This document shows positions 1-8,495 of a DNA stretch of 64,000 nt, piece after piece (positions within the stretch are counted from its first letter, which is position 1; every line of letters begins with the position of its first letter). The notes beneath the pieces were generated by a model. It did no database searches. It worked only from the letters and a program-made list of their open reading frames with translations, and had not been told where the DNA came from. A program made the translations under genes and the position numbers. Source of the DNA: Posidoniimonas polymericola (GTDB lineage: Bacteria; Planctomycetota; Planctomycetia; Pirellulales; Lacipirellulaceae); assembly GCF_007859935.1 (NCBI RefSeq), contig NZ_SJPO01000011.1:124001-188000 (forward strand). Direction: 5' to 3'.

Positions 1-235
1 AGACAATGCGCCGCTCAGAAAATAAATGGGGTGGTCCGCGCGAACCCTTACGGCACTGGCGATTCTATAGGGGGGCCCCAGAGTGTCAAGGCAACTTGAA
101 CCGGCTACGATGGACGCAAACTGTTTTGCCGCAAGCAATAAGGGCGATCGCCACCGCCGTTGTCCCGGTCGCCGCCCGGGTGCTAAAGTAGGTAGACCCC
201 CCCGACCCCAACCCCCCCTAACCCTCGTCCTGCAC
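1..235. other. Leader region upstream of trpE, no gene recognised
   Basis: The frame of trpE stays open back to position 83, but the translated extension is rich in Arg and Pro and matches nothing I know in the family, so I treat it as non-coding. I see no convincing promoter, attenuator or leader peptide with tandem Trp codons. Confidence 0.4.
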
Positions 236-1768
236 GTGCACCACCCCTGCCCCGCCGAGTTCTGCAAGCTGGCCCAAACGGCCGACTATGTGCCGGTGTT
301 CCGCCGCCTGGTAAGCGACACCCTGACGCCCGTCACGGCGTACGACCGATTGGACGAGGGCGCGTCGGCCTGTTTGTTCGAGAGCGTCATCGGCGGCGAG
401 AAGGTGGGCAGGTACAGTTTTGTCGCCGGCAACCCGTACCGGCTGATCGAGGCCCGCCGCGACCGTGTGCTGATCACCGACTACCACCGCCCCGCGACCA
501 AGTCGCCCGCACCGGCGTCGACCACCGAGCAGCAGTCCGACAACCCGCTAGAGCTGCTCCGCGAGCACCTGCACGCCGTGCGGGTGGCGAAGCTCGCGGG
601 CCTGCCGCCCTTCGTGGGGGGAGCGGTGGGCTACGCCGGCTACGACACCGTGCGGTACGTCGAGGACCTGCCAGACGCCCCCACCGACGACCGCGATCTG
701 CCGGACATGTCGTTCGCTTTGTTCGACCACATGGTGGTGTTCGACAACGTGAGCAAAACGGTCTACGTCATAGCGCTGGGCGACGTTTCCGATGCCGACA
801 CCGACGCCCAGCGCGAGGCCGCCCGGCGCGACGCGGCCGCCCGGGTGGACCACCTGGTCGAGCTGCTCGCGACCCCCGCTGGCACGCTGACCCCCGAGGA
901 CATCGACACCACCGGCGGCGTCGACCTGCCTTTCGAGTCGAACTTTACCAAGGAAGGGTTCGAGCAGGCGGTCGAGAAGTGCGTCGAGTACATCCGCGCC
1001 GGCGACATCTTCCAGGTCGTGATCAGCCAGCGGCTCCAGACGCCGCTCGAGCAGTCGCCGCTGGAGGTCTACCGCACGCTGCGGGTGGTGAACCCCAGCC
1101 CGTTCATGTTCTTGCTCCGCTCGCCGGCGTGCACGCTGGTGGGCAGCTCGCCGGAGATTATGGTGCGAGTCGTCGACGGCAAGGTGACGGTCCGTCCGCT
1201 GGCCGGCACGCGTCCCCGCGGAGCCGACGACGACGAGGACCGCCGCCTGGGCGAGGAGCTGCTCGCCGACCCGAAGGAACGCGCCGAGCACGTGATGCTG
1301 GTCGACCTCGGCAGGAACGACGTCGGACGCGTCGCCGAGTACGGCAGCGTCGAGATCTCGGACGTGATGGTCATCGAACGCTACAGCCACGTGATGCACA
1401 TCACGTCGAACGTCACCGGGCAACTGAAAGAAGGCGCCGACGCGTTCGACGCCCTGGCCGCCTGCCTGCCGGCGGGCACCGTCTCGGGAGCCCCTAAGGT
1501 GCGGGCGATGGAGGTGATCGACGAGCTCGAACCCCACCGCCGGGGGCCGTACGCCGGTGCGGTGGGCTACTTCGACTTTGCCGGCAACCTCGACACCTGC
1601 ATCGCCCTCCGCACGATCGTCATCAAAGGGGACACGGCCTACGTCCAGGCGGGCGCCGGCATCGTCGCCGACAGCGTCCCCGAGGCCGAGTACCAGGAGA
1701 CCCTCAACAAGGCCCGGGGCCTGCTCAAGGCGATCGAAATCACCAAGAAGCGGGGCGCCCAGGCGTAG
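236..1768 (+). CDS. trpE: Anthranilate synthase component I
   Basis: Catalyses the first committed step of tryptophan synthesis, chorismate plus ammonia to anthranilate, normally with a TrpG glutaminase subunit. The N-terminal domain carries the family opening pattern [20 protein letters not shown] at about residues 18-37, and the chorismate-binding domain has [15 protein letters not shown] (about 321), [23 protein letters not shown] and [11 protein letters not shown]. At about 510 residues from this start it is the usual length. I chose the GTG at 236 because homologues begin with a short His/Pro stretch just before this pattern; an ATG-initiated form could start as far upstream as 83, adding 51 unlikely residues. 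No trpG or other trp gene adjoins it, and a paralogous function (PabB) is less likely given the full-length Trp-type N-terminal domain. Confidence 0.93.
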   Translation: MHHPCPAEFCKLAQTADYVPVFRRLVSDTLTPVTAYDRLDEGASACLFESVIGGEKVGRYSFVAGNPYRLIEARRDRVLITDYHRPATKSPAPASTTEQQSDNPLELLREHLHAVRVAKLAGLPPFVGGAVGYAGYDTVRYVEDLPDAPTDDRDLPDMSFALFDHMVVFDNVSKTVYVIALGDVSDADTDAQREAARRDAAARVDHLVELLATPAGTLTPEDIDTTGGVDLPFESNFTKEGFEQAVEKCVEYIRAGDIFQVVISQRLQTPLEQSPLEVYRTLRVVNPSPFMFLLRSPACTLVGSSPEIMVRVVDGKVTVRPLAGTRPRGADDDEDRRLGEELLADPKERAEHVMLVDLGRNDVGRVAEYGSVEISDVMVIERYSHVMHITSNVTGQLKEGADAFDALAACLPAGTVSGAPKVRAMEVIDELEPHRRGPYAGAVGYFDFAGNLDTCIALRTIVIKGDTAYVQAGAGIVADSVPEAEYQETLNKARGLLKAIEITKKRGAQA

Positions 1769-1918
1769 CCGCCGGTGGTCATGGGGCCGCCCGACGGGCC
1801 GATTGCTCTTCCTCGTGCGGGCGAATCCTGCTACCAACCCTGCATCACCCAGTGGTCGCGATCGGCGGGGTGCTAGCTAGATTCCTGGTCACACAAGTCC
1901 GGTCACCGCGCGCTCGCG

Positions 1919-2698
1919 ATGAAGCTCAACGGCCCCCTCGTCACTCAACTCGCCAGCTGGCCCTTCTCCCTCTCAATACGAGCGTGGATGAGCACGCTGC
2001 GGTACCGCGCTTGGTACGAAGACCCGGCGGTCGACCCGCTGCTAGCGCCCGGCCAGCCGAGGATCTACGTCTTCTGGCACGAGAACATCCTGCTGCCGCT
2101 GTACAAGCGGGGCAACTGCCACCTGACGATGCTGCTCAGCCAGCACCGCGACGCCGACATCCTGGCCCGGATCGCCGACCGGTTCTCGTTCGAGTTCGTC
2201 CGCGGCAGCACGTACCGCGGCGCCACTGGGGCGCTACGGCAGCTTGCCCTGCATGCCGAGGACCACCACCTGACGATCACGCCTGACGGCCCCCGCGGCC
2301 CGCGGCGTAGGCTGGCCCAGGGGCCGATCTATCTCGCCTCGAAGCTGCAGTTGCCGATCGTCTGCCTGGGCCTTGGTTACGACCGCCCCTGGCGGCTGAG
2401 GAGCTGGGACAAGTTCGCGGTCCCGCGGCCGTTCAGCCGCGCCCGGGCCGTAGTCAGCGAGGCGATCTCGGTCCCCGCGTCGCTCGACCGCGACGGCATC
2501 GATCGATGGCGGGCGCAGATCGAGCAGCGGCTCAATGAGCTTTCGGACGACGCCGAACGCTGGGCTAGGTCCGGACTTGCCCGACGCGGCGAGCGGCCCA
2601 TTGCCGCCGGGCGTGGCTACCAGCCGCGGCGCGATTTTGCGGTGGTCGAGGCGGCCACCGACCGGCAGTCCTCCGCCGATCGCTCGAGCGCAGCCTAG
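1919..2698 (+). CDS. DUF374-family lysophospholipid acyltransferase-like protein
   Basis: A 259-residue protein of the DUF374 branch of the lysophospholipid acyltransferase-like fold, thought to acylate lipid A-type or phospholipid acceptors at the inner membrane. Visible family marks are YVFWHEN at about 48-54, the RGSTYRGATGAL segment near 96-107 and TPDGPRGPRR near 120-129; the histidine of FWHE and the Asp-Gly-Pro motif are the expected acyltransferase features. A hydrophobic N-terminal segment precedes them. The C-terminal 60 residues are Arg/Ala-rich and probably variable. It follows trpE by 150 bases with no visible terminator. The exact acceptor cannot be read from sequence. Confidence 0.82.
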   Translation: MKLNGPLVTQLASWPFSLSIRAWMSTLRYRAWYEDPAVDPLLAPGQPRIYVFWHENILLPLYKRGNCHLTMLLSQHRDADILARIADRFSFEFVRGSTYRGATGALRQLALHAEDHHLTITPDGPRGPRRRLAQGPIYLASKLQLPIVCLGLGYDRPWRLRSWDKFAVPRPFSRARAVVSEAISVPASLDRDGIDRWRAQIEQRLNELSDDAERWARSGLARRGERPIAAGRGYQPRRDFAVVEAATDRQSSADRSSAA

Positions 2699-2765
2699 GC
2701 CGAGAACGCCAGATCGGCTATCAGTAGAGGCTCCTGCGAACGACCGATCACCCCGAGGTCCCGCC

Positions 2766-3572
2766 ATGGGCAAGCTGAACGAGGGCGTCAAGACCTTCAA
2801 CGCCACAGTCCGCACTGTGCTGGCCGCCATTGTCGTGGCGGGCGCCGGTTTGGTGGGCTACCAGGCGTACGACGTCTACAACGAGCCAAACCAGCGGCTG
2901 GCCGAGCGGCAGGAGCAGCTCGACGACGCTCTGACTCGGCTCGAGACCGCGCAGCAGGACATTGCAGGCAAGGAGCAGGAAATCGCCGAGCAGCAGGTCT
3001 CGATCGATCGATTGGAGACCTCGCTCCACCTGCTCAAGGTCGACCAGCGGGTCGCCGAGCTGCGGATTCTCGATGTGAAGCCGCCCGCTGAGGAGGGTGA
3101 ACCGGCAATTACCACGCTCGAGTTTGTCGAAACCGACCCGGAGGGGAAGGCGATCGGCGAGCCGCGGCAATTCGAAGTGCCGGGAGATCAGGTGTACCTG
3201 GAGTACCTGGTCGTCAAGTTCAACGACGAGTACGTCGAGCAGGCGCACCTCGAGAAGGGGACCGCTATCTGCCTGTTTCAGCGGCTGTTCGGCAGCGGCC
3301 AGAAGCCGGCGGAAGGCCACCGACTCGACTCGCCCAACACCCGACCAACCGCCTACGCGCGGGGCGAGCGGATGTCGGACTTCGAGGAAGAGATCTGGGC
3401 CGACTTCTGGGACCTAGCGCACGACCCTAATCGGCTCGCGGAGCTCGGCATCCGCAACGCCATGGCCGAGGCCCCGTCGGTCAAGGCCCGGGCGGGCAGC
3501 AAGTACCGCCTAGAAATCCGCTCGACCGGCGGGTTCCAGCTGCGGCACATCGTAGACGATCAGGGCCAGTAG
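2766..3572 (+). CDS. Membrane-anchored coiled-coil protein of unknown function
   Basis: Not recognised as a named family. The 268-residue product has one N-terminal membrane segment (about residues 18-38, Ala/Val/Gly-rich), then a heptad-patterned Gln/Glu-rich stretch from about 45 to 105 that should form a coiled coil, and a mixed alpha/beta C-terminal domain of about 160 residues with a FQRLFGSG loop. This layout suggests an inner-membrane protein with a periplasmic coiled coil and sensor- or scaffold-like domain. I chose ATG 2766 because the upstream open frame (to 2535) overlaps the preceding acyltransferase gene and would destroy the membrane anchor topology. It ends 10 bases before the convergent cheR. 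Confidence 0.7.
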   Translation: MGKLNEGVKTFNATVRTVLAAIVVAGAGLVGYQAYDVYNEPNQRLAERQEQLDDALTRLETAQQDIAGKEQEIAEQQVSIDRLETSLHLLKVDQRVAELRILDVKPPAEEGEPAITTLEFVETDPEGKAIGEPRQFEVPGDQVYLEYLVVKFNDEYVEQAHLEKGTAICLFQRLFGSGQKPAEGHRLDSPNTRPTAYARGERMSDFEEEIWADFWDLAHDPNRLAELGIRNAMAEAPSVKARAGSKYRLEIRSTGGFQLRHIVDDQGQ

Positions 3573-3582
3573 CCAAGGCGGC

Positions 3583-4431
3583 CTACCTCGCCGCCAGCAT
3601 GCCGGCCTTGGGCTGGTAGCAGACCGCCCCGCAGTGCCGCTGGGGCGACCATTCCGGTCCGATCTCGGTGAGTGACTCGCTCGAGCCGACGAACAGCCAG
3701 CCGCCGGGGTTCAGCTGGTCGGCGATCCGGCGGAACAGGCTCTTGCGGTCCTCGTCCTTGAAGTAGATCGCGACGTTCCGGCAGAACACGATGTCGAACT
3801 TGCCGAGGGTGGTGAAGGGCTGCAGCAGGTTGCGGACCTCGAACCGGCACTTCGAGCGGAGCACCTCGTTGATCTGCAGGTCGCGGCCGGCCTGCGTGAA
3901 GTAGCCGCTCTGGTGCACCTGGTCGAGACCACGGCTTACCTCGAGCTGCGAGTACTTGCCCTCGCTGGCGCGACGCACCGCGTCGGACGAGACGTCCGTC
4001 CCGACAATCTGCAGGTCCCAGTTCGCCACGTCCGGCACGATGTCGCCGAAGGTCATGCCGATGCTGTAGGCCTCTTGTCCGGTGCTGCAAGCCGCGGACC
4101 AGACGCGGAGCTTACGCGGGAACAGCGTGGTCGACTTGGCGTCGATCAGCTCCGGCAGGATCTTGAACTTGAGCGCATTGAACGGCGTCGCGTCACGGAA
4201 CCACAAAGTCTCGTTGGTGGTGATCGCGTTGACGACGTCCGTCGCGATTGGGTTCGAGGCGCCGAGCCTGGCCTTGCGGGCGAGTTCGGCGTACGAGTTG
4301 CAACCGTGCTTCTTGACCAGGTCCGCCAGCCGCCCCTCGATCAAGTAGTCCTTGCTGGAATCGAGGTAGATCCCACAAAGGTCATCGACCAAGTTGCAGA
4401 TGGCGTCTAGGCCTTCTGTATCGAGTTTCAT
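3583..4431 (-). CDS. cheR: Chemotaxis protein methyltransferase CheR
   Basis: Methylates glutamates of chemoreceptors using S-adenosylmethionine, setting adaptation together with CheB. The 282-residue protein has the all-helical N-terminal CheR domain (about 1-80), NETLWFRD near 94-101, then the SAM-binding Rossmann domain with WSAACSTGQEAYSIGM near 130-145, VGTDVSSDAV and FDIVFCRNVAIYF. Its ATG overlaps the stop of cheB in an ATGA arrangement (4428-4431), so the two are translationally coupled. It is the last gene of the chemotaxis cluster and ends tail to tail with the plus-strand gene at 2766. Length and motifs are normal. Confidence 0.97.
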   Translation of the reverse strand: MKLDTEGLDAICNLVDDLCGIYLDSSKDYLIEGRLADLVKKHGCNSYAELARKARLGASNPIATDVVNAITTNETLWFRDATPFNALKFKILPELIDAKSTTLFPRKLRVWSAACSTGQEAYSIGMTFGDIVPDVANWDLQIVGTDVSSDAVRRASEGKYSQLEVSRGLDQVHQSGYFTQAGRDLQINEVLRSKCRFEVRNLLQPFTTLGKFDIVFCRNVAIYFKDEDRKSLFRRIADQLNPGGWLFVGSSESLTEIGPEWSPQRHCGAVCYQPKAGMLAAR

Positions 4432-5531
4432 ACCCGTGCGCCCCCTCTTGCGTACGCTCCAATTACCGTTGGCATCATGTCCAACGAGGCCACCTCGTCC
4501 GACAGCCCGGCGTCAAACACCGCCTTGGGCATGCCGTACACGACGCAGCTTGATTCGTCTTGGGAGAGGACCTGCCCCCCCTTCTTCTTGAGTTCGGCGG
4601 CGCCCAGGGCGCCGTCGTCCCCCATGCCGGTCAGCACCACGCCCAGCGACGCGGCGCCGTAGACCTCGGCGACCGAGCGGAACAAGTAGTCGACCGAGGG
4701 CTTGCAGTTGCGTTCGGGCGCGTCGTCGGTGATCTGGATCACGTGGTCCTTGTCCTGGCGGACCACCCGCATGTGCTTGCCGCCGGGGGCGATGATCACC
4801 TCGCCGCGTCGGACGGGCTGCCCGTCGCGGCCCTCGGAGACCGTCAGCGAGCAGCGCCGGTTGAGGTCCTCGGCCAGGCTCGCCGTGAACATCGGCGGCA
4901 TGTGCTGCACCAGGAGGATCGGGCAGGGGAAGTTGGCCGGCAGCCTTGGGAGCAGGCGGACCAGGGCCTGGGGTCCGCCGGTCGAGACGCCAATCGCCAC
5001 GATCCGGGGCGGCACGTCGAACCGCCGCGGCGGCGAGATACGGCCGACGGGGGCCGCTGGCCGAGCGGGCCGCAGCGCCGGGCGGCTGACGGCGCGTGTT
5101 CCTGTGGGGGCGGCGGCGCCGCGGCAGGCCTCAATCTTGGGGATCAGGTCCCGCCGCAGTTGCTGCACGCTCATTTCAAGAGACTTGGTGGCTGGTTTGA
5201 GGATGAAATCGAACGCCCCTTCTCGGAGCGCCGCGTTGGTTGACTGGGCGCCCTGCGCGGTGAACGCGCTGACCATGATCGCCTTGGGGGCGTTCGGCAC
5301 GTTGGCCAGCTGCTTGAGGACCCCGTGGCCGTCGAGCTGGGGCATCTCGACGTCGAGCGTCACGACGTCGGGCTTGAGCTGCTTGATCCGTTCGAGGGCG
5401 ATGACCCCGTTGTTGGCCGCGCCGACCACTTCCACGCCTTCGAGTCCCGAGAGCACGTCCCGGACGATCTTGCGGTAGAGGGCCGAGTCGTCAACGACCA
5501 GTACCTTGAGTGGCGTGCTGTTTGTCTTCAT
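4428..5531 (-). CDS. cheB: Chemotaxis response regulator protein-glutamate methylesterase CheB
   Basis: Demethylates (and deamidates) chemoreceptors when phosphorylated by CheA. The receiver domain (about 1-125) has the acidic pair in VVDDSALYR (D14, D15), phosphoacceptor D60 in TLDVEMPQLDG and the conserved Lys of ILKPATK. A Pro/Arg/Ala-rich linker (about 138-172) leads to the esterase domain with catalytic Ser183 in IGVSTGGP, His210 in VQHMPP and Asp306 in TGMGDDG. The whole triad is present and the 367-residue length is standard. It lies downstream of the mcp gene but beyond a strong terminator (5576-5614), so it may depend on readthrough or on an unseen promoter. Confidence 0.98.
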   Translation of the reverse strand: MKTNSTPLKVLVVDDSALYRKIVRDVLSGLEGVEVVGAANNGVIALERIKQLKPDVVTLDVEMPQLDGHGVLKQLANVPNAPKAIMVSAFTAQGAQSTNAALREGAFDFILKPATKSLEMSVQQLRRDLIPKIEACRGAAAPTGTRAVSRPALRPARPAAPVGRISPPRRFDVPPRIVAIGVSTGGPQALVRLLPRLPANFPCPILLVQHMPPMFTASLAEDLNRRCSLTVSEGRDGQPVRRGEVIIAPGGKHMRVVRQDKDHVIQITDDAPERNCKPSVDYLFRSVAEVYGAASLGVVLTGMGDDGALGAAELKKKGGQVLSQDESSCVVYGMPKAVFDAGLSDEVASLDMMPTVIGAYARGGARV

Positions 5532-5575
5532 GTTGTGTGTCTGCTATTCGGCGCCGCACGCCCCATGCGGAACTC

Positions 5576-5614
5576 AAAAAAATCCCCACCGCCCCCTGCG
5601 CGGGGGCGGTGGGG
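5576..5614 (-). terminator. Intrinsic terminator after mcp
   Basis: A perfect 13-bp GC-rich stem (5584-5596 with 5602-5614) with a 5-nt loop is followed, on the minus strand, by seven Ts. It sits between the mcp stop and cheB and would split the cheA-cheW-mcp transcript from cheB-cheR unless readthrough occurs. Confidence 0.9.
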
Positions 5615-5625
5615 GGTAGCCTCAT

Positions 5626-7974
5626 CTAGATCCGGAACTGGCTGACCAGCGACTGCAGCTCGGTGGCGAGCTGCGCCACGGAGCCGCCCGCCTGACGGGT
5701 CTCCGAAGCGGCGTCGGAGGTCTGCTTGGCGCCGGAATCGACCCCCGCGATGCTGCGGGTGATCTCCTCGCTGGCCGCGGCCGACTCGTTCACGCCCTGG
5801 GACACCGAGTCCGCACTGCTGGCGGTCGTGGCGACCGTCGCGGCGATGTCCTTGGTCGTGATGCTCTGCTCTTCCACCGCCGAGGCGATGGTGCGGGCGA
5901 CCTCGTTGACGCTGTTGATCACGCCGGTGATCTCGCGGATGGCGTCCACCGCCTCGCCTGTCGAGGCCTGGATGCCCTCGATGCGGCCGCGGATTTCTTC
6001 GGTCGCCATCGCGGTCTGCTTGGCGAGCTCTTTGACCTCGGTCGCGACGACAGCAAACCCCTTGCCGGCCTCGCCGGCGCGGGCGGCCTCGATCGTGGCG
6101 TTCAGGGCCAACAGGTTGGTCTGCTCGGCGATGTCCTGAATGACCTCGATCACCTTGCCGATCTCGTCGGCCGCCTCACCGAGGCCGCCGACCTTCTCGT
6201 TGCTGATCTCGGCCAGCCGCGCGGCCTGATCGGCGACCTTGGCCGACTGCTCCGCGTTCTGGGCGATCTCGTTGATCGTCGCGGTCATCTGATCGGTCGA
6301 CGCCGCGACCGAACGGATGTTGGTGGACATCTGCTCGCTGGCCGTGGCGACGTGCTTCATGTTCGAAGCCATCTCCTCGGCGGCCGACGCGACCGTCGCA
6401 CTCTGGATGGTCGTACTCTCGGCGCCCGAGGCGAGCGACTTGCTGGTCGCGCCGAGCTGCTCGGCGGCGCCAGCCAGGGTCCGGCTGTTGCCGGCCACCT
6501 GGCCGATGATGTCCTGCACGCGGGCAATGAACACATCAAACCAATGGCCCAGCTCGCCCAACTCGTCGGACGACTTCAGGTTGATCCGCTTGGTCAGGTC
6601 GGCCTCGCCCTCGGCGATATCGCGGGCGGTGTCGACCATCTGCTGGATCGGGGTCACCAGTGAGCGGACAAACAGGTACGCGACGCCCAGCACGGCGGCG
6701 ATCGCCACACCGGTGATCAGCAGGTTGACCCACAGCATGGTGGAGGTGGCGGCGTTGGCCGTCTCTTCCATCTCACGCACGGCGGCGAAGGCCTCGTTGG
6801 TGTCCATCTTGGCGAGCAGGGCCCACTCGATGCCGAGCAGGTCCACCGGGCCGTAGGCGACTATGGCCTCCTCGCCGCGGTAGTCGTTCACGACCTCGAC
6901 GCCGGCCTCGCCCTTCAGGGCCTTGTCGACCGACTCCGAGCGGATGCTCCCCTCTTCGGGGTTGCGGAAGGAATTGGTCAGCGAGTGGCTTTCCGGCTCG
7001 AGGTGCGAGTCAGAACGCATCCGGTTGTCCGCTCCGACCAGGATGGTCTCGCCGGTTTCGCCCAACCCCTCGCGGTAGTTCATAATCGTCAGGATGCGGT
7101 CGACCGGCATCTGGAAGCAGACCACGCCTAGGCGGACGTCGCCGTCGAAAACCGGGGCCGCGATAAAGCTGGCCGGGGCCTCGTAGCTCGGGGTGTACTG
7201 GGCGAAGTCGACCAGCACGAACTCACCCTTTTCCAGCTTGCGGGCCTTGCGGAAGGCGTCGCCGAAGTTGGTCTGGGCGTACGGGCCGTCTACCAGCGAG
7301 GTCGTGTAGTCGAGCTCCTTGAACACCGAGTAGACGACATCGCCCGACTCGTTGTCGATCAGGAAAATGTCGTAGTACCCGAACTTATCGAGGTAGTCGC
7401 GGATGACCGGGTGGACCAGCTTGTGCAGCTGGCCGTAGTCCGACTCTTCCTCGGCCGTGTCCAGCATGTGCTTCGAGCCCAGCGGGTTCGAGTTGGCCTT
7501 GATGTAGGCGTGCTGCAACGCGATCGACTCGTCGTCGAGCTTGGCCAGGAACTCGCCGGTCGACGCCACGGAGCCGGCGTTCTGCGAGGTGTACTCCGCA
7601 CCGAACTCGTCGGTGTAGTAACTGGCCAGCTCCTCACGCAGACGCGGCACATCCGCTTCCGAGACCCCCGCCTGCTCGCTGTAAGAGTCGAAACGCGAAG
7701 GGAACTCACGCATCGCCCCGACCACCATGCGGTTCTCGGCGAAGGTCAGCACCTGGTCGCGGATCTGCTTGAAGTAGTCCTCAATCTGGACCCGCTTGAG
7801 CGCCTGCTGCGACTGCAGGAACGCGGTCGCTTTGGCGCGCATGTCGGCCGTGGCGTGCTCCTGGACGGAGGTCATGCCGCTGGTCGAGGTCCAGTATCCT
7901 GCGAGACCGGCTACCAGCAGCGGGGCGAGCCCGCACACAAGGAAGCCGACGATCAGTTTGGTGCGCATCTTCAT
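5626..7974 (-). CDS. Methyl-accepting chemotaxis protein with large periplasmic sensor
   Basis: A 782-residue transmembrane chemoreceptor. TM1 lies at about 7-28, a periplasmic ligand-binding region of nearly 380 residues follows (size and layout suggest a double-Cache type sensor; this is inference), TM2 is at about 410-435, then a HAMP domain (about 436-490, with a Pro at its start and the DELGELG segment) and a cytoplasmic signalling coiled coil. The hairpin tip is very well conserved: [20 protein letters not shown] around 615-635. The C-terminus ends in SQFRI and lacks an NWETF-type CheR-docking pentapeptide. It is 53 bases downstream of cheW and is followed by an intrinsic terminator. 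The ligand is unknown. Confidence 0.95.
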   Translation of the reverse strand: MKMRTKLIVGFLVCGLAPLLVAGLAGYWTSTSGMTSVQEHATADMRAKATAFLQSQQALKRVQIEDYFKQIRDQVLTFAENRMVVGAMREFPSRFDSYSEQAGVSEADVPRLREELASYYTDEFGAEYTSQNAGSVASTGEFLAKLDDESIALQHAYIKANSNPLGSKHMLDTAEEESDYGQLHKLVHPVIRDYLDKFGYYDIFLIDNESGDVVYSVFKELDYTTSLVDGPYAQTNFGDAFRKARKLEKGEFVLVDFAQYTPSYEAPASFIAAPVFDGDVRLGVVCFQMPVDRILTIMNYREGLGETGETILVGADNRMRSDSHLEPESHSLTNSFRNPEEGSIRSESVDKALKGEAGVEVVNDYRGEEAIVAYGPVDLLGIEWALLAKMDTNEAFAAVREMEETANAATSTMLWVNLLITGVAIAAVLGVAYLFVRSLVTPIQQMVDTARDIAEGEADLTKRINLKSSDELGELGHWFDVFIARVQDIIGQVAGNSRTLAGAAEQLGATSKSLASGAESTTIQSATVASAAEEMASNMKHVATASEQMSTNIRSVAASTDQMTATINEIAQNAEQSAKVADQAARLAEISNEKVGGLGEAADEIGKVIEVIQDIAEQTNLLALNATIEAARAGEAGKGFAVVATEVKELAKQTAMATEEIRGRIEGIQASTGEAVDAIREITGVINSVNEVARTIASAVEEQSITTKDIAATVATTASSADSVSQGVNESAAASEEITRSIAGVDSGAKQTSDAASETRQAGGSVAQLATELQSLVSQFRI

Positions 7975-8027
7975 GGCGAGTGGGGTCCCTGTCTATCGAG
8001 AGAAGAAGGTTGGTCGTGAGGATAGGG

Positions 8028-8492
8028 TCAGTCGCGGTCCGCCAGCACCTGCTCGGTGTCCAGCAGCACGACAATGTCCTTCTCCAGGGTGTAAACGCCC
8101 TGGAAGAAGCGGCCGTCGATCCCGTCGACGTTGGCCGGCGAGGGCGAGATCTCGTCGGTCTTGACGGTCAGGATGTCGGAGATCCGGTCAACCCACAGGC
8201 CGATCGCCTCGCCCTGCGAGGCCACAATCAGGTTGCGGGCGTCGCGGGAGTCTTCTGCCGGGGGCATCCCCAGCACGGTGCGGAGGTCGATGACCGTGGC
8301 CACCTCGCCCCGCAGGTTGATCACGCCGCGCACGTGCTTGGGGGCGTGCGGGACCGGGGTGATGTCCACTTGGCGGTTGATCTCTTGAACGCTGCGGATG
8401 TTTACGCCGAACAGCATGTCACCCAGGTAGAAGGTTGCAAACTGCTGCTCGCCTACACGGGCGCCGTTCATCTCTGCAATTGCGGTGCTCAT
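8028..8492 (-). CDS. cheW: Chemotaxis coupling protein CheW
   Basis: Adaptor that links chemoreceptors to the kinase CheA. The 154-residue product is a single CheW (SH3-like) domain with the expected FYLGDMLFGVNI strand, the PHAPKHVRGVINLRGEV core near 48-64 and the VDRISDIL segment near 100. Its ATG begins three bases after the cheA stop, so the genes are co-transcribed. Typical length, no extra domain; paralogous CheW-like modules are also fused into the adjacent CheA. Confidence 0.96.
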   Translation of the reverse strand: MSTAIAEMNGARVGEQQFATFYLGDMLFGVNIRSVQEINRQVDITPVPHAPKHVRGVINLRGEVATVIDLRTVLGMPPAEDSRDARNLIVASQGEAIGLWVDRISDILTVKTDEISPSPANVDGIDGRFFQGVYTLEKDIVVLLDTEQVLADRD

Positions 8493-8495
8493 GGT